Source of the DNA: Rhizomucor pusillus
Taxonomy: Eukaryota > Mucoromycota > Mucoromycetes > Mucorales > Lichtheimiaceae
DNA: 64,000 nucleotides
Assembly: GCA_900175165.2 (NCBI GenBank)
Contig: FWWN02000482.1
Span: 36,104-100,103, forward strand
Direction: 5' to 3'
Under the pieces are notes generated by a model that was not told the origin of the DNA, did no database searches, and saw nothing but the letters and a program-made list of their open reading frames with translations. This document shows positions 1-9,205 of this stretch, piece by piece; the stretch's first letter is position 1, and the number at the start of each line of letters is the position of its first letter. The position numbers and the translations under genes were made by a program.

Positions 1-317
1 ACAGGCACCTGGTATTCGACCATGGCAGGCGGTGCGGTCATCAATGGTCCTTCTGGGTTACCATTCTTGTGGAACTTGTACTTGTAAACTATGTGGTCGC
101 TGCTGGTGGCATGTTCGCTAGCCGTATCGTCCCAAGGGTATCCTCCCTCTGCAACAGACACGTTGCGTTCCGAATTGTACTGCTGGATCTTCTCACCGGC
201 GACGAAGCCTGCCGTCAAGGTGGTCAAGCTGACTGCAGCGAGCATTGGAAAGATTTCCTTGTCGATAGCAAGGAATTGGATAACTTTTTGGCGAGTAGGT
301 GCAAGGAATCCTGACAT
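1..317 (-). CDS. Small membrane protein, 3' part outside window (hypothetical)
   Basis: On the minus strand an ATG at 317 opens a frame that runs without a stop to base 1, giving at least 105 residues, so the C-terminus lies outside the window. The protein starts MSGFLAPTRQKVIQFLAIDK and then has one hydrophobic stretch at about residues 23-42 (MLAAVSLTTLTAGFVAGEKI), suggesting a single membrane helix close to the N-terminus. The remainder is polar. I do not recognise the family; the length and layout would suit a small mitochondrial or endomembrane protein, but that is a guess. The frame is clean and codon use looks like that of the neighbouring genes. Confidence 0.55.
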   Translation of the reverse strand, partial: MSGFLAPTRQKVIQFLAIDKEIFPMLAAVSLTTLTAGFVAGEKIQQYNSERNVSVAEGGYPWDDTASEHATSSDHIVYKYKFHKNGNPEGPLMTAPPAMVEYQVP

Positions 318-681
318 TTCGTACAAAATGTAAAGTACAAGAGAGAGAGAAATGTTGTGGACCTCTGGGCGAGGGGTCTTTATCCTTTTGGATATAAGCG
401 GCGGGGTGTGGGGCATTGATGTCACATTATGCAAATATGAAGGGTGTTTTTGTTTCGACTTTAAGCTCATTGGAAAGATTTCAAGACCTGAAAGACTACA
501 GCACTGCTATAAAGTGTAATCTAAAAAATCGCCATTATTATCATTAAATTACAGTATATTTTGATTGTTGAATGAAATAAAGACCAACAAACTGTAAGGA
601 ATAGGACAAGCAAGAATACAGAACAACACACATCGACTGCCGATCTAAAGTAATGAAGAAAGAGCATTAAAGAAGAAAGAT
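318..681. other. Intergenic, no gene seen
   Basis: This stretch lies upstream of the partial gene that starts at 317 and downstream of the SUR7-like gene that ends at 682, both on the minus strand. It is AT-rich in its second half. I see no convincing ORF, RNA gene or repeat. Confidence 0.5.
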
Positions 682-1347
682 TTAAGCCTTGTAAGTATCG
701 CCAACACGACCCCTGCTTCTACCGCCGCCGCGAGCACCGATGCAGCAGTAGCACAGCGAAGCAAGTAGCAACGAGATGACAGCACCGATTGTCATCCAGA
801 GGGACCATCCAGCGCGGCCAGTCCAGTTATTATCAGCATCTGTAAGCAGCTTGAGACCACGCAGGATAGCGACCAAGGCAAGGATAAGCGCGACGAGCAT
901 GATGAAGAAATTGATAACAGTTGCGGGTGCCATGCAGTACGAAGCACCGCGACGACGGATGCAACACATGGGCAAGCTTGACAGCCAGAGCAAAAAGCTC
1001 CAAATCATGCCGATAAAGTACAGGATAAACAGAGCATAGAAGAGACCTGCGACGTGCGGTTTTGATGCGATGTCAGGCAATGCTTGCTGGACAAACGGCG
1101 CATTCGCCCAATTGTACGCAGCTGTTGGATGCTGGCAGCCTGCCAAGTTGCCGTCCGGTTGTTGAGTGCAGTAGTTCCACAGATTAAACGTGTAACTTTG
1201 CTGGTTGCTGTGGTTGGTAACTTGGCAAAAATTGATCCACTGGATGAAAGGTCGCGTGGACAATTGCCCGATCATCACCCACAGTTCCAGTATGAACGCG
1301 GCAAATACGAAAAACGAAGCTAATATCGCGCAACACGTATACATCAT
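682..1347 (-). CDS. SUR7/PalI-type four-helix plasma-membrane protein
   Basis: An uninterrupted 221-residue frame starts at ATG 1347 and ends in TAA at 682-684. Hydrophobic segments lie at about residues 4-27, 102-127, 138-162 and 180-203. Between the first and second is an extracellular-type loop with cysteines, and the short polar tail ends in DTYKA. Four helices with a large first loop is the layout of the SUR7/PalI (Rim9, claudin-like) family, whose members mark eisosome/MCC domains or take part in pH signalling. The family is assigned from topology, not from a diagnostic motif, so another tetraspan family remains possible. The gene is divergent from the Dad2-like gene that starts at 1900, with about 550 bp between the two start codons. 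Confidence 0.6.
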   Translation of the reverse strand: MMYTCCAILASFFVFAAFILELWVMIGQLSTRPFIQWINFCQVTNHSNQQSYTFNLWNYCTQQPDGNLAGCQHPTAAYNWANAPFVQQALPDIASKPHVAGLFYALFILYFIGMIWSFLLWLSSLPMCCIRRRGASYCMAPATVINFFIMLVALILALVAILRGLKLLTDADNNWTGRAGWSLWMTIGAVISLLLASLCYCCIGARGGGRSRGRVGDTYKA

Positions 1348-1899
1348 TCGTTCTTACCGTTGGTTTTGGAAAAAAGATGCGTATATGTGTTCAAGGGATT
1401 TGCATGGAAAAAAAGTCGCCCGGCAACCATAACCCATGGTCTTCTGCGTAAAGACATCGGTTTCACTGTGTCTTTTGTTGGGCAATGCGGGAAGGAAAGT
1501 ATATGCTTCTACCTTTTTTCCTTTTCTGTTTTAATCAATATTATCGAGCCAAGGTTCATCCGTTTTCGCCGTTATGTCCTGGTTTTCCATGCCATTTATA
1601 TTGGGGCCATGGCGACACTCGAGACGGCAAAGTAACAGTAGCAGTAGCAGTAGCCACAAAAGAACAAGTCGCAAGGGATCCACGGTATCCACATTTGCTT
1701 CATCAAATAACAACACGAGCATCGCAGAGCACAGAGAAGAAGTCATAACATCACCAGCCATGCCTAAACCAAGAATGGCCGTTGATCTGCAGCGTTTAGA
1801 AACATTTGCACAGTGGGATTACCCTCCGCCTTAACAAATAATAAAAATAATAACAATCGCATTGCTCGTCCTCCTCCCCGCTTAACTTTTCGCATTTCA
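1348..1899. other. Divergent intergenic region between SUR7-like and Dad2-like genes
   Basis: Shared upstream region for two divergent genes. It contains an 86-residue serine-rich frame (1574-1834, plus strand) ending 65 bases before the Dad2-like ATG. I could not join it to that gene by splicing, so it is best seen as a possible upstream ORF or chance frame. A short imperfect AGTAGC repeat lies near 1640. Confidence 0.4.
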
Positions 1900-2278
1900 A
1901 TGACCCAGCAGCCAAGCGATGAGCGCAAATTGGCGCTTGTTCGCGAAAAGACCCAGGAGCTGCAGGCCTTGACTGCCATCAAGGAACGCAGCGATCAGCT
2001 CGTTCAGTACTTTGAAGAACTTGCAAAGAACATGAGAGCTCTGTCCCAAGGTGCGCAAGGTACGTACAACGTCAAAATGTACGTTTTTAACATACTTACA
2101 GAACTGCCGTCTACAAGACGTAGCAGACACGGTCACTAACTGGGATCATGTTTTTCGCACAATGGCGCTGCTGAATACGTCAAACTCGCCAGAGCAACCT
2201 GATGGTGATAATCCAACACTCGTCCGCCTTCCTATTGTAAATCCACCACCCTCTACAAGACGATCATCCTCGCATTAA
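1900..2278 (+). CDS. DAD2: DASH complex subunit Dad2-like
   Basis: Two exons, 1900-2059 and 2118-2278, joined over a 58-nt GT-AG intron, encode 106 residues. The joined protein has a heptad-rich helix at about residues 10-55 (ALVREKTQELQALTAIKERS), then GAQDVADTVTNWDHVFRTMA, which fits the conserved Dad2 pattern G-x-x-x-V-A-x-x-x-x-NW-x-x-V-x-R-x-I. The acceptor was chosen (CTACAAG, 2117) because it restores exactly this spacing; an upstream AG at 2101 would give an early stop. Dad2 is a small coiled-coil subunit of the DASH/Dam1 ring that couples kinetochores to microtubules. The C-terminal 40 residues are polar and poorly conserved. Length agrees with the family (about 100-130 residues). 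Confidence 0.75.
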
Positions 2279-2549
2279 TCCTACGCTCTATCATGTACAT
2301 ATTTATATATATATTCAGCATTTACATAAAATAATCCGATTTTGTCGAATTTGTGCAAATCTTCAATGAATCGCCCACAAGAGTTCAACGCGAACATTTT
2401 GTTCAACCGGCGTATGGTCGATATAGCACAATCCAAGTACATTTTTACGGTAACTATATCAAGAGGAGGTTCATTTATGGTAGTTGCCGTAACAAGAATA
2501 TGTGTGTATGTGTGTGTGGGAAAGGGTATACGTATATGTATATATATAA

Positions 2550-4854
2550 CTATGTACGATGTGCGACGCATACTTTAACTGGATCTACAATGTCGCCAGA
2601 ATTCCACTGTTGGATGGTTGTGCTAGCTACAAAAATCATACTAGAGAGAGACAAGGAAGGAATGTGAGAATAATAGATAGTGTTACATTTTCCTTCTTTC
2701 TATGTATGCTTACCATATTATACCAAACACAATCAGGAGCAGGTCGGCTGCTCGACGGATTGGAGGCAACGAAAGAGCCTTCATGTGAAACAAGGGTGGA
2801 AAAACGAGGCAGAGAGGGATGCAAAATGTTGCTCCAATCAGCGAGACAAACTTGTCGAGCTTGTCCTTTGAGCCGACGATGGCGATCCACGCACATAGAA
2901 ACACGATAAGCACACGAAACACATTCTTTTGCCATTTGACAACAGCGTTGTTTTTGCCCGATCGTGTCGTAAACAATCCGTTTTCCATGATGCGGATCGC
3001 AGGGAATAGTTGAAGGGGAATAGAAAGACAGATAGCGAGCGAGTAGAGTGTCTGTATGGACGATACCATCGGGTCTTTGCTTGGCAGGTTGAGCAGGATG
3101 ATAGTGCGAACGTCGTCGCCGAATGTTAGGTACGAGACTGCACCCACCGAAATAAACAACGTCGTAATGACCATTAACGCGCGTCTCAGTACGCCAGGGA
3201 ATTTCCTAGGCTCCTTCATGGATTCGGTGATAGGGATTACTTTTGCATGCATATCTTTAGTACTTGAAAACGGTTGATAATTCCCTTTTCGTGAAAACTC
3301 ACCTAGCCCAATGCCTTCGTATGTGAAAGCAACTGTGCCTATGAATAATGGGAAATGGAGCGAGTTCCAAAGCGAAATCGTGCCGGTTCCAACCACGACC
3401 ATCTGCTTGACATCGTAGTAAAACAGGTACGCCAACCCGATCACAATAAATACATCTGCAATGAGCGCAAACACCGACAATCGCTGGATCTTGCGTATCA
3501 TGGCTAATGGGATGAATGCAAAGCTTTGCGCCAGGATAAGTAGATGCATCGGCAACAGAACACGGCATTTCGAGAACGCGAGAACGAGCGCCTGCAGATT
3601 CTCGGCGACAAACACCATGTATGCGCAAACAAATCCAATCTGCGACAGCGTGATCGCTACCAGCACCGCCATCTTCATCTTGGCACCGTACAGTACGCCG
3701 CCCATGTCTCCGAAACTCGCGTGCACGACAAGCCGCGTTTGCACCAGCAGCAGGAACGACCAAAGCGAAATTATTGCCCATGTAACAATACCAATGATTG
3801 AAAACAGCAGGCCGCCGTTGTAAAACCTGGGAATACAAAGTCAGTGAATATTACAGGTATCATCATCACTATGCATCCTCACGCCTTCCCCCGCGCACTT
3901 CATCACCGCTTATCTCCCCCCCCCCAAACGCCCTTGAATTCTCCTGCTATGCTTACGCTCTTGGAAGAAACATGATACCTATAGCAGCGCCGTGATTGTC
4001 AGTCGTGATATCAACAAAACGCATATATAATTGTTACCTGTGGTGACAAAGGACTTTAGTAGCAGGAACATGGCCTTGCCCGGTGTCGCTTTGCCTTGCA
4101 AAATTTGTCCAGGCCGGGACCTAGACATGAGAGGCATCGTTTCGCGCGTTTGCAGCTGATGATACTGCAGTGGCTGGTACGGTTTAGAAGATGCTGTGAC
4201 GGGAGGAGGGAGTACGCGTTGATCTAACTGACTATTGTTACTGCTACTATTCATCGAGCCGTAGGATTGCCGACTAATCATCTGGCCCCGGTGGACGGTG
4301 CTGGTGCTGGGTCCCTCATCCTCTGACGAGCTCGTGACAGACGAAGACGATGACAAGGACGACGAATCCTCCTCGTCGTCGCTCAAATCCTCGCCTCCAA
4401 AGTGTCCGTACAAGCACAAGAATTCAACAAAACTTGATGTTACAAAGTTGGGTGGTTTCGATGCCTTCGATAGGACGTGGTACCGCCGGAACCCGCCTGG
4501 CTGCTTGAGCGACTGCAGAAGAGGATCTGTTACTGGTTGGCGATGTACAGGAAACGAGACGGATTCCGCGCGTTGCCGCCGGCGTTTCTGGTCACTCTCC
4601 ACTCGCGCTGTCCATTTGTAAATCTCGTCGACGATCGCTCCTCCAGGAAGGCGATGATGCGGACTGTAGCTGGTCTGTGCAAGCGTTGTCCTTGTCGTCG
4701 TTTCAGGGCGCCGCGACGGTCGCTGCTGCTGCTGTTGCTGCTGCTGCCGTTTGCGTTGGGGTATCGTCGGTAGCGAGGGTTGAGTGACAAGATGGCGTTT
4801 GACGACTTTGGCTACTTGTTCCACCGGTATGTCAACCGTCAATGAGCGCTCCAT
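2550..4854 (-). CDS. Vacuolar amino-acid transporter, AVT3/SLC36-like
   Basis: Five exons on the minus strand (4038-4854, 3957-3978, 3303-3826, 2714-3239, 2550-2640) give 659 residues. The first 270 residues are cytosolic, with a polyglutamine run, acidic DDEE and serine tracts and FVEFLCLYGHFGGEDLSDDE. Helix 1 begins at PGKAMFLLLKSFVTTG and is completed across a 22-nt micro-exon that supplies GIMFLPRA before FYNGG. About ten more helices follow, with YEGIGL, VIPITESMKEPRKFPGVL and a last helix split over the final intron. These are features of the AVT3/AVT4 and SLC36 amino-acid/auxin permease family, which exports neutral amino acids from the vacuole. The 63-nt intron 3240-3302 is in frame without a stop, so its retention would insert 21 residues. 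Start taken at the first in-frame ATG; an upstream TTG was ignored. Confidence 0.85.
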
Positions 4855-5376
4855 GGCCGTAGACTGCCGTTGAACACTCTCGGCTTTTCCGTTTTGCAAT
4901 TAACAGACAGTGAAGGGAAAAGAGGATTTAAAAGCGAAGGGGTTTTCTGTGCAAGGGATCCAGTTTCCCTTTTAGGGTTCACACCTTTTTTTCTTTCACC
5001 CAGCAGCAGCAGCAACAACAGCAAAAGATCATCCATGCTTATTCATCTTTGAACCCACTTTCCAGCGCTCTTGCTGCCTAGAGACCTTTATATACATTTA
5101 CATGCACCGTGCTATCTTAATAGATAAGAAAGGTGAACGACGTCCAAGTTATCTCCTTTTTCGTAACAGGTGATGATAATCGAATGGAGCTAATGTCCAT
5201 ACAGTACTTTATCTAATTTACACATTGTAGCAGCTATCTGATAACAACTATGCACTGCGATAATGTATGTGATCTCTCATGTATCATTACCCCGCCCCCG
5301 CCCCTCTGCTTTGTCAAAATATTGTCAACTCTTCTGTCTCGACAACTAAAAACGGATATTTTTTCTGAAGTGGAAT
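4855..5376. other. Intergenic region upstream of AVT3-like gene
   Basis: It holds the upstream region of the AVT3-like gene and the 3' flank of the DHQ synthase/dehydroquinase gene. A CAG/CAA-rich tract near 5003-5022 is the only notable feature. No supported gene. Confidence 0.4.
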
Positions 5377-7903
5377 TCAAGAATGGTGATGCAAGTTTAA
5401 CGCTGAGCGTAAATGGGCGAGCTCCTGAATTGTCAGTTGTCCCGGAGCAGCGGCGCTCGGCAACGTCGCGTGCGTGGCAGGAGTGAGAAAATAGTTTGCA
5501 ACACGCGAAAACCTGCCGTACTCTCCCATGTTGATGAGGATAATTTCCTTGCTATGTTCGGGATCGACGCGTCGCCGAAACTGTTCGAGCTCAATGTTGT
5601 CCACAAACGACTGTGCGTACCCGACCAGCTTCACGACGGTGCTCTTGTTGTTCTTACTGGTGACACTCGCAGCGCGCTCGTAGATGGATTGCATTTGCTG
5701 GCTAGACCACGGGTAGAGTCGGTCCGGGTCGTGGAACGATGCAATCCAGCGACTCTGATGATTAACACTTGCAAGCGCGTCGAGTTGCTGTGGAGATATC
5801 GTAGTAAATTCGACGTCAACGTAGTCGCATGCCCAGCGTTGCGCCCAGTACAGTAACTCCATATATTCTTTGACTAGTGAGGCATCAAATTTGCCAGCTT
5901 GCGGGATGGTACGCACGGTGAAAATGACGGGGAGGTTGAATAGTCGGCTCCGCAAATGCGCCAGCTGCTCGCCAGTTGTTGCTATCCAGGAGACATTAGG
6001 TTTCATCTCCAGCAAGTCGACGCGCAGCTCAATGGCATCGGCGCCTTCGATCCATTGCTGGAGGAGGAACGGCGGAAGAGAAGAGTAGTCGGGGATCGTA
6101 GGTGTCACAAAGCACGAAGCCTTTTCCAAAGTTACTTGTTGATGAGTAGAACCGATACCCAGCACCTTTTCAAGAAACGCCAACGCTGCTTGCTCAGATG
6201 AGGACGAGAGCACAACGTACTCGTACCATTCCAATGCAGGATCGAGCGAGGTCGCACCAGCTTGAGATGTAAACGATATCATCCGAAGAGTGCCCTGACC
6301 AGCTTGCAGGATGGCTTGGGCGCGCTCTAGGTCATCCATCACAGCCACTTGATTGCATCTTTCAGAAATCTCCTCCACCCAGTAGCACTGTCTAAGCGGG
6401 TCCCGGAGCGCGGCTGGAAGAAAGGCGTTGGTGATCCACTCGAAGCATTGTTTATCCGAAGCAACAAGGACGAGAGATCGTACGGCGCAGGGAAATTTAA
6501 GGCTACTACTAGCAATAGGCGTAGTAGGGGCGTTGTTTGTTGTTGTTGTTGAAAAGTGGCGATGGAGAACTTGCAGAATGACAGCATCTTGGACGGCGGT
6601 TGGCTGGTTTTCGTATGTGGCGCCGATGCAGGAGGACAAGAGCACAATTCTCTTTTGAGTACCCATATTTTTCTTGTCAACCTTCATGACTCGCATCAAG
6701 TCCTCGACAGAGACCCGATCCCGGATGGTTGCACAGTCTGTCGGCAATCCATAGCTGGCAATGCAATTCTTGAGTCTGTCAACGACGCTGGGTTCACAGC
6801 AGCCGAGTTCTACAGCGATCTCAGCCTCCAGGATCATACCGATAGCCACACATTCGCCGTGGAGCCACTCTGGGGCTAGAATCGCTTCAATGGCATGCCC
6901 GAGCGAGTGGCCAAAGTTCAAAAGACCCCGCAGCCCGCCTTCTCGCTCGTCACTGCTGACAACATGCGCCTTGACTCGCACTGAAGCCAGGATGGCTTGC
7001 ATCAGAATGTCCTCATCACCTGGTTGACACACACACACAATGGATCCGTTATTTCTTCCGTTCACTTGTTTTGCCAACAAGCAATCAATTACTGTACTTG
7101 CCCTGATTGCCCTGTGTGGTGACTGCTGTTGCTTCCTGGATTTCTACTCGGTTTTGCTCGAGTCTCGAGAAGTCACTCTGGTTCCAAATCGCCGCTGTCT
7201 GTAATAATTATTTGGGGGGAGGAAAGAGAGACAAACAATGAGTTACCAAATAAAGCAGTGCTGATGGAGCTGGGTCCGGGACAATTTGGGAGAGTGTGAA
7301 AAAAGTTACCTTGATGACTTCAGCCATTCCATTTGCGAATTCGCGTTTGGGGAGTGTCTGCAACGTGGCGAGGTCCATGTATATTCTATGCGGTTGCCAG
7401 AACGATCCTATAAGGTTTTTTCCTTGAGGAGTATCAACGGCCGTTTTCCCCCCAATACTCGAATCGACCATGGCGAGCAACGTGGTCGGGATCTGGACAA
7501 CGGGTATTCCGCGCATAAACGTGGCAGCTACGAACCCGACAAGGTCCCCGATCACTCCGCCTCCCACTGCAAGGAGGCATGTGTCTCGAGTGCATGCTTC
7601 GGTGAGCATGTAGTCTTCTAGGTCCTGCTTGACTTGGCGTGACTTTGAGAGCTCTCCCGGCGGCAGGATGCGGACGAGCAAGCGCTGCTTGCTTTCGATC
7701 ATTTTGCTCTTCAGGGCCTCGACCAGAGGCTCCAAGTGAAGTCGGGCTAAATGAGCGTCGGTGACAATGACATAATTGGAAACGGAAACGTTGGCCAAAA
7801 CGTCGGAAGCAATGTGTTGTGTAAGGTTGTATCCTAGATGGATCATGTCCGGCTTGTTGAGCACCGACACCCTGACCAATTTGCTGCTGCTATCCGTATT
7901 CAT
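5377..7903 (-). CDS. Bifunctional 3-dehydroquinate synthase / type I 3-dehydroquinase (shortened AROM relative)
   Basis: Three exons (7310-7903, 7102-7198, 5377-7019) encode 777 residues. Residues 1 to about 380 are DHQ synthase: [23 protein letters not shown] and [10 protein letters not shown] bind NAD and substrate, and [19 protein letters not shown] and [10 protein letters not shown] carry the zinc ligands. Residues from about 525 are type I dehydroquinase: [13 protein letters not shown], the catalytic His in ASFHD, the Schiff-base Lys in [12 protein letters not shown] and the ending [13 protein letters not shown]. The roughly 120 residues between look like a worn shikimate-kinase domain without a P-loop. 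EPSP synthase and shikimate dehydrogenase, present in the usual AROM of about 1,580 residues, are absent. Predicted reaction: DAHP to DHQ to 3-dehydroshikimate. Intron 2 appears to be GC-AG. Start is ATG 7903. Confidence 0.8.
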
Positions 7904-8034
7904 AATATTACAACGTCGCACAAGAAGCAGAATAAAAGAAAAGACAAGCGCAAACTCATTTATTGAATAAGCTTCTTTTTTAAAGGAACCGGTCCATTTT
8001 CCTCCCCCCCAACTTACTGGCCTGGGCTGGAGTG

Positions 8035-8044
8035 TATATAAATA
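8035..8044 (+). promoter_or_regulatory. TATA box of the DPBB gene
   Basis: TATATAAATA lies 137 bases upstream of the DPBB ATG at 8181, in the region shared with the divergent DHQ synthase/dehydroquinase gene. Sequence match and position only. Confidence 0.45.
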
Positions 8045-8180
8045 CGACCGACTGACTTGACAGTGCGCCTCCTCAGTACATAACACTTGCATACATATAC
8101 ACAGAAGAGCTAGCCTCTCTTGGTCAATTCTACATTAACGCATTCACCCTTCTATATTTTTACTGTTTCACATTGCACCC

Positions 8181-8624
8181 ATGTCTGCCACCCGCCGCTC
8201 TTTGATCCTGGTGATCTCCCTACTGCTTCTTTCTTGCTTGTTGTTGGTCAATGCAGCTCCAATCCAACTGGTCGAGTTTTCAAACACTGCTGAATCAACA
8301 TCAAAAACCTTGGAGAAACGCGCTTACTCTGGCGATGGTACTTGGTACACACCCGGGCTCGGTTCCTGCGGCTGGGACAACAGCGAATCTCAATTAGTAG
8401 CTGCGCTGAACGCGGACCAGATGGGAAACGGTGGCAATCCAAACAAGAACCCGAAATGCGGCAAGAAAGCTAAGGTTACCTACAAGGGCAAGTCTGTTAC
8501 CGTCAAGATTGTCGATACTTGTCCGACATGCAGCCACGGCTCTTTAGATCTAAGTCCGGCTGCGTTCAAGCGTCTCGCACCATTGTCAGTGGGCCGCATC
8601 CCCATCAAGTTTAGCTTTGTGTAA
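8181..8624 (+). CDS. Secreted double-psi beta-barrel protein (RlpA/expansin-like)
   Basis: A single-exon, 147-residue protein. Residues 1-26 form a signal peptide (SLILVISLLLLSCLLLVNA), followed by a short propeptide ending in EKR, a Kex2-type dibasic site. The mature domain AYSGDGTWYTPGLGSCGW through VKIVDTCPTCSHGSLDLSP is the double-psi beta-barrel fold of RlpA-like, barwin and expansin-related small secreted proteins. It keeps the cysteines in GSCGW, PKCGK and DTCPTC, and the D-L-S-P motif. Fungal members are usually cell-wall associated or released; no enzymatic activity can be claimed from sequence. A TATA box lies at 8035. The gene is divergent from the DHQ synthase/dehydroquinase gene, with 277 bp between start codons. 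Confidence 0.85.
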   Translation: MSATRRSLILVISLLLLSCLLLVNAAPIQLVEFSNTAESTSKTLEKRAYSGDGTWYTPGLGSCGWDNSESQLVAALNADQMGNGGNPNKNPKCGKKAKVTYKGKSVTVKIVDTCPTCSHGSLDLSPAAFKRLAPLSVGRIPIKFSFV

Positions 8625-9205
8625 ATGGGCTGAGGAAAGAAGGGGCTGGTCCTCTCAACACCCACAACAATAACTGTTATTCTTGTCTGCGACAAAGTAA
8701 CATTATCATCATCTGTTGCATACTGTGTATTACCATTGGATATTACAAACAAAAATAAATATGAATATATATCGTGCTGAGCACAATACTACCACTCAAC
8801 GTACCGTGCATCCATATTTTGCTAATTAGCTATGATTTCCATACCTGCATGGTGTCTGCTGATCAAATCATACGAGCTAGCCATTGTCAATTACTGAGTG
8901 CTTGCAATGGCATATTGTTAGCTATTCCACACCTGGTCCCTCGTGATCGGGAAGCCTTTCATCGTAATGGTGAATGTCCATAGTTTGACAACCTTTACTC
9001 TCAAAAAAAGTACCCAATGTGAACTCGACCTGTTTCAGCTGTGCATGTTTAATGTACAAACTTATACAAGAGTGGTGGTAGATGGGATAAACTATACAGC
9101 AGAGATGGAAAGAAAATAGTTAAAAAAGGGGGTGATGAACGTAGTATTGGGAGTGGTAGCTAGTAATTAAAGAAAGAGAAAAGAATTAGTAGTATTCTCC
9201 AGCCA
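8625..9205. other. Convergent intergenic region
   Basis: This is the 3' flank of both the DPBB gene (plus) and the P4-ATPase gene (minus). AATAAA-like sequence occurs near 8754. No supported gene; short frames here have no recognisable content. Confidence 0.4.

Noticed and set aside
1574..1834. 86-residue serine-rich frame upstream of the Dad2-like gene
   Set aside because: No family match and no splice route into Dad2; kept only as a possible upstream ORF.
3299..3838. 179-residue minus-strand frame overlapping the AVT3-like gene
   Set aside because: Out of frame with the transporter exon, which has clear family motifs.
4720..4755. CTG-rich repeat
   Set aside because: It encodes a polyglutamine run in the AVT3-like N-terminus; ordinary low-complexity coding sequence.
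8248..8752. Minus-strand frames opposite the DPBB gene
   Set aside because: Shadows of the plus-strand coding frame.
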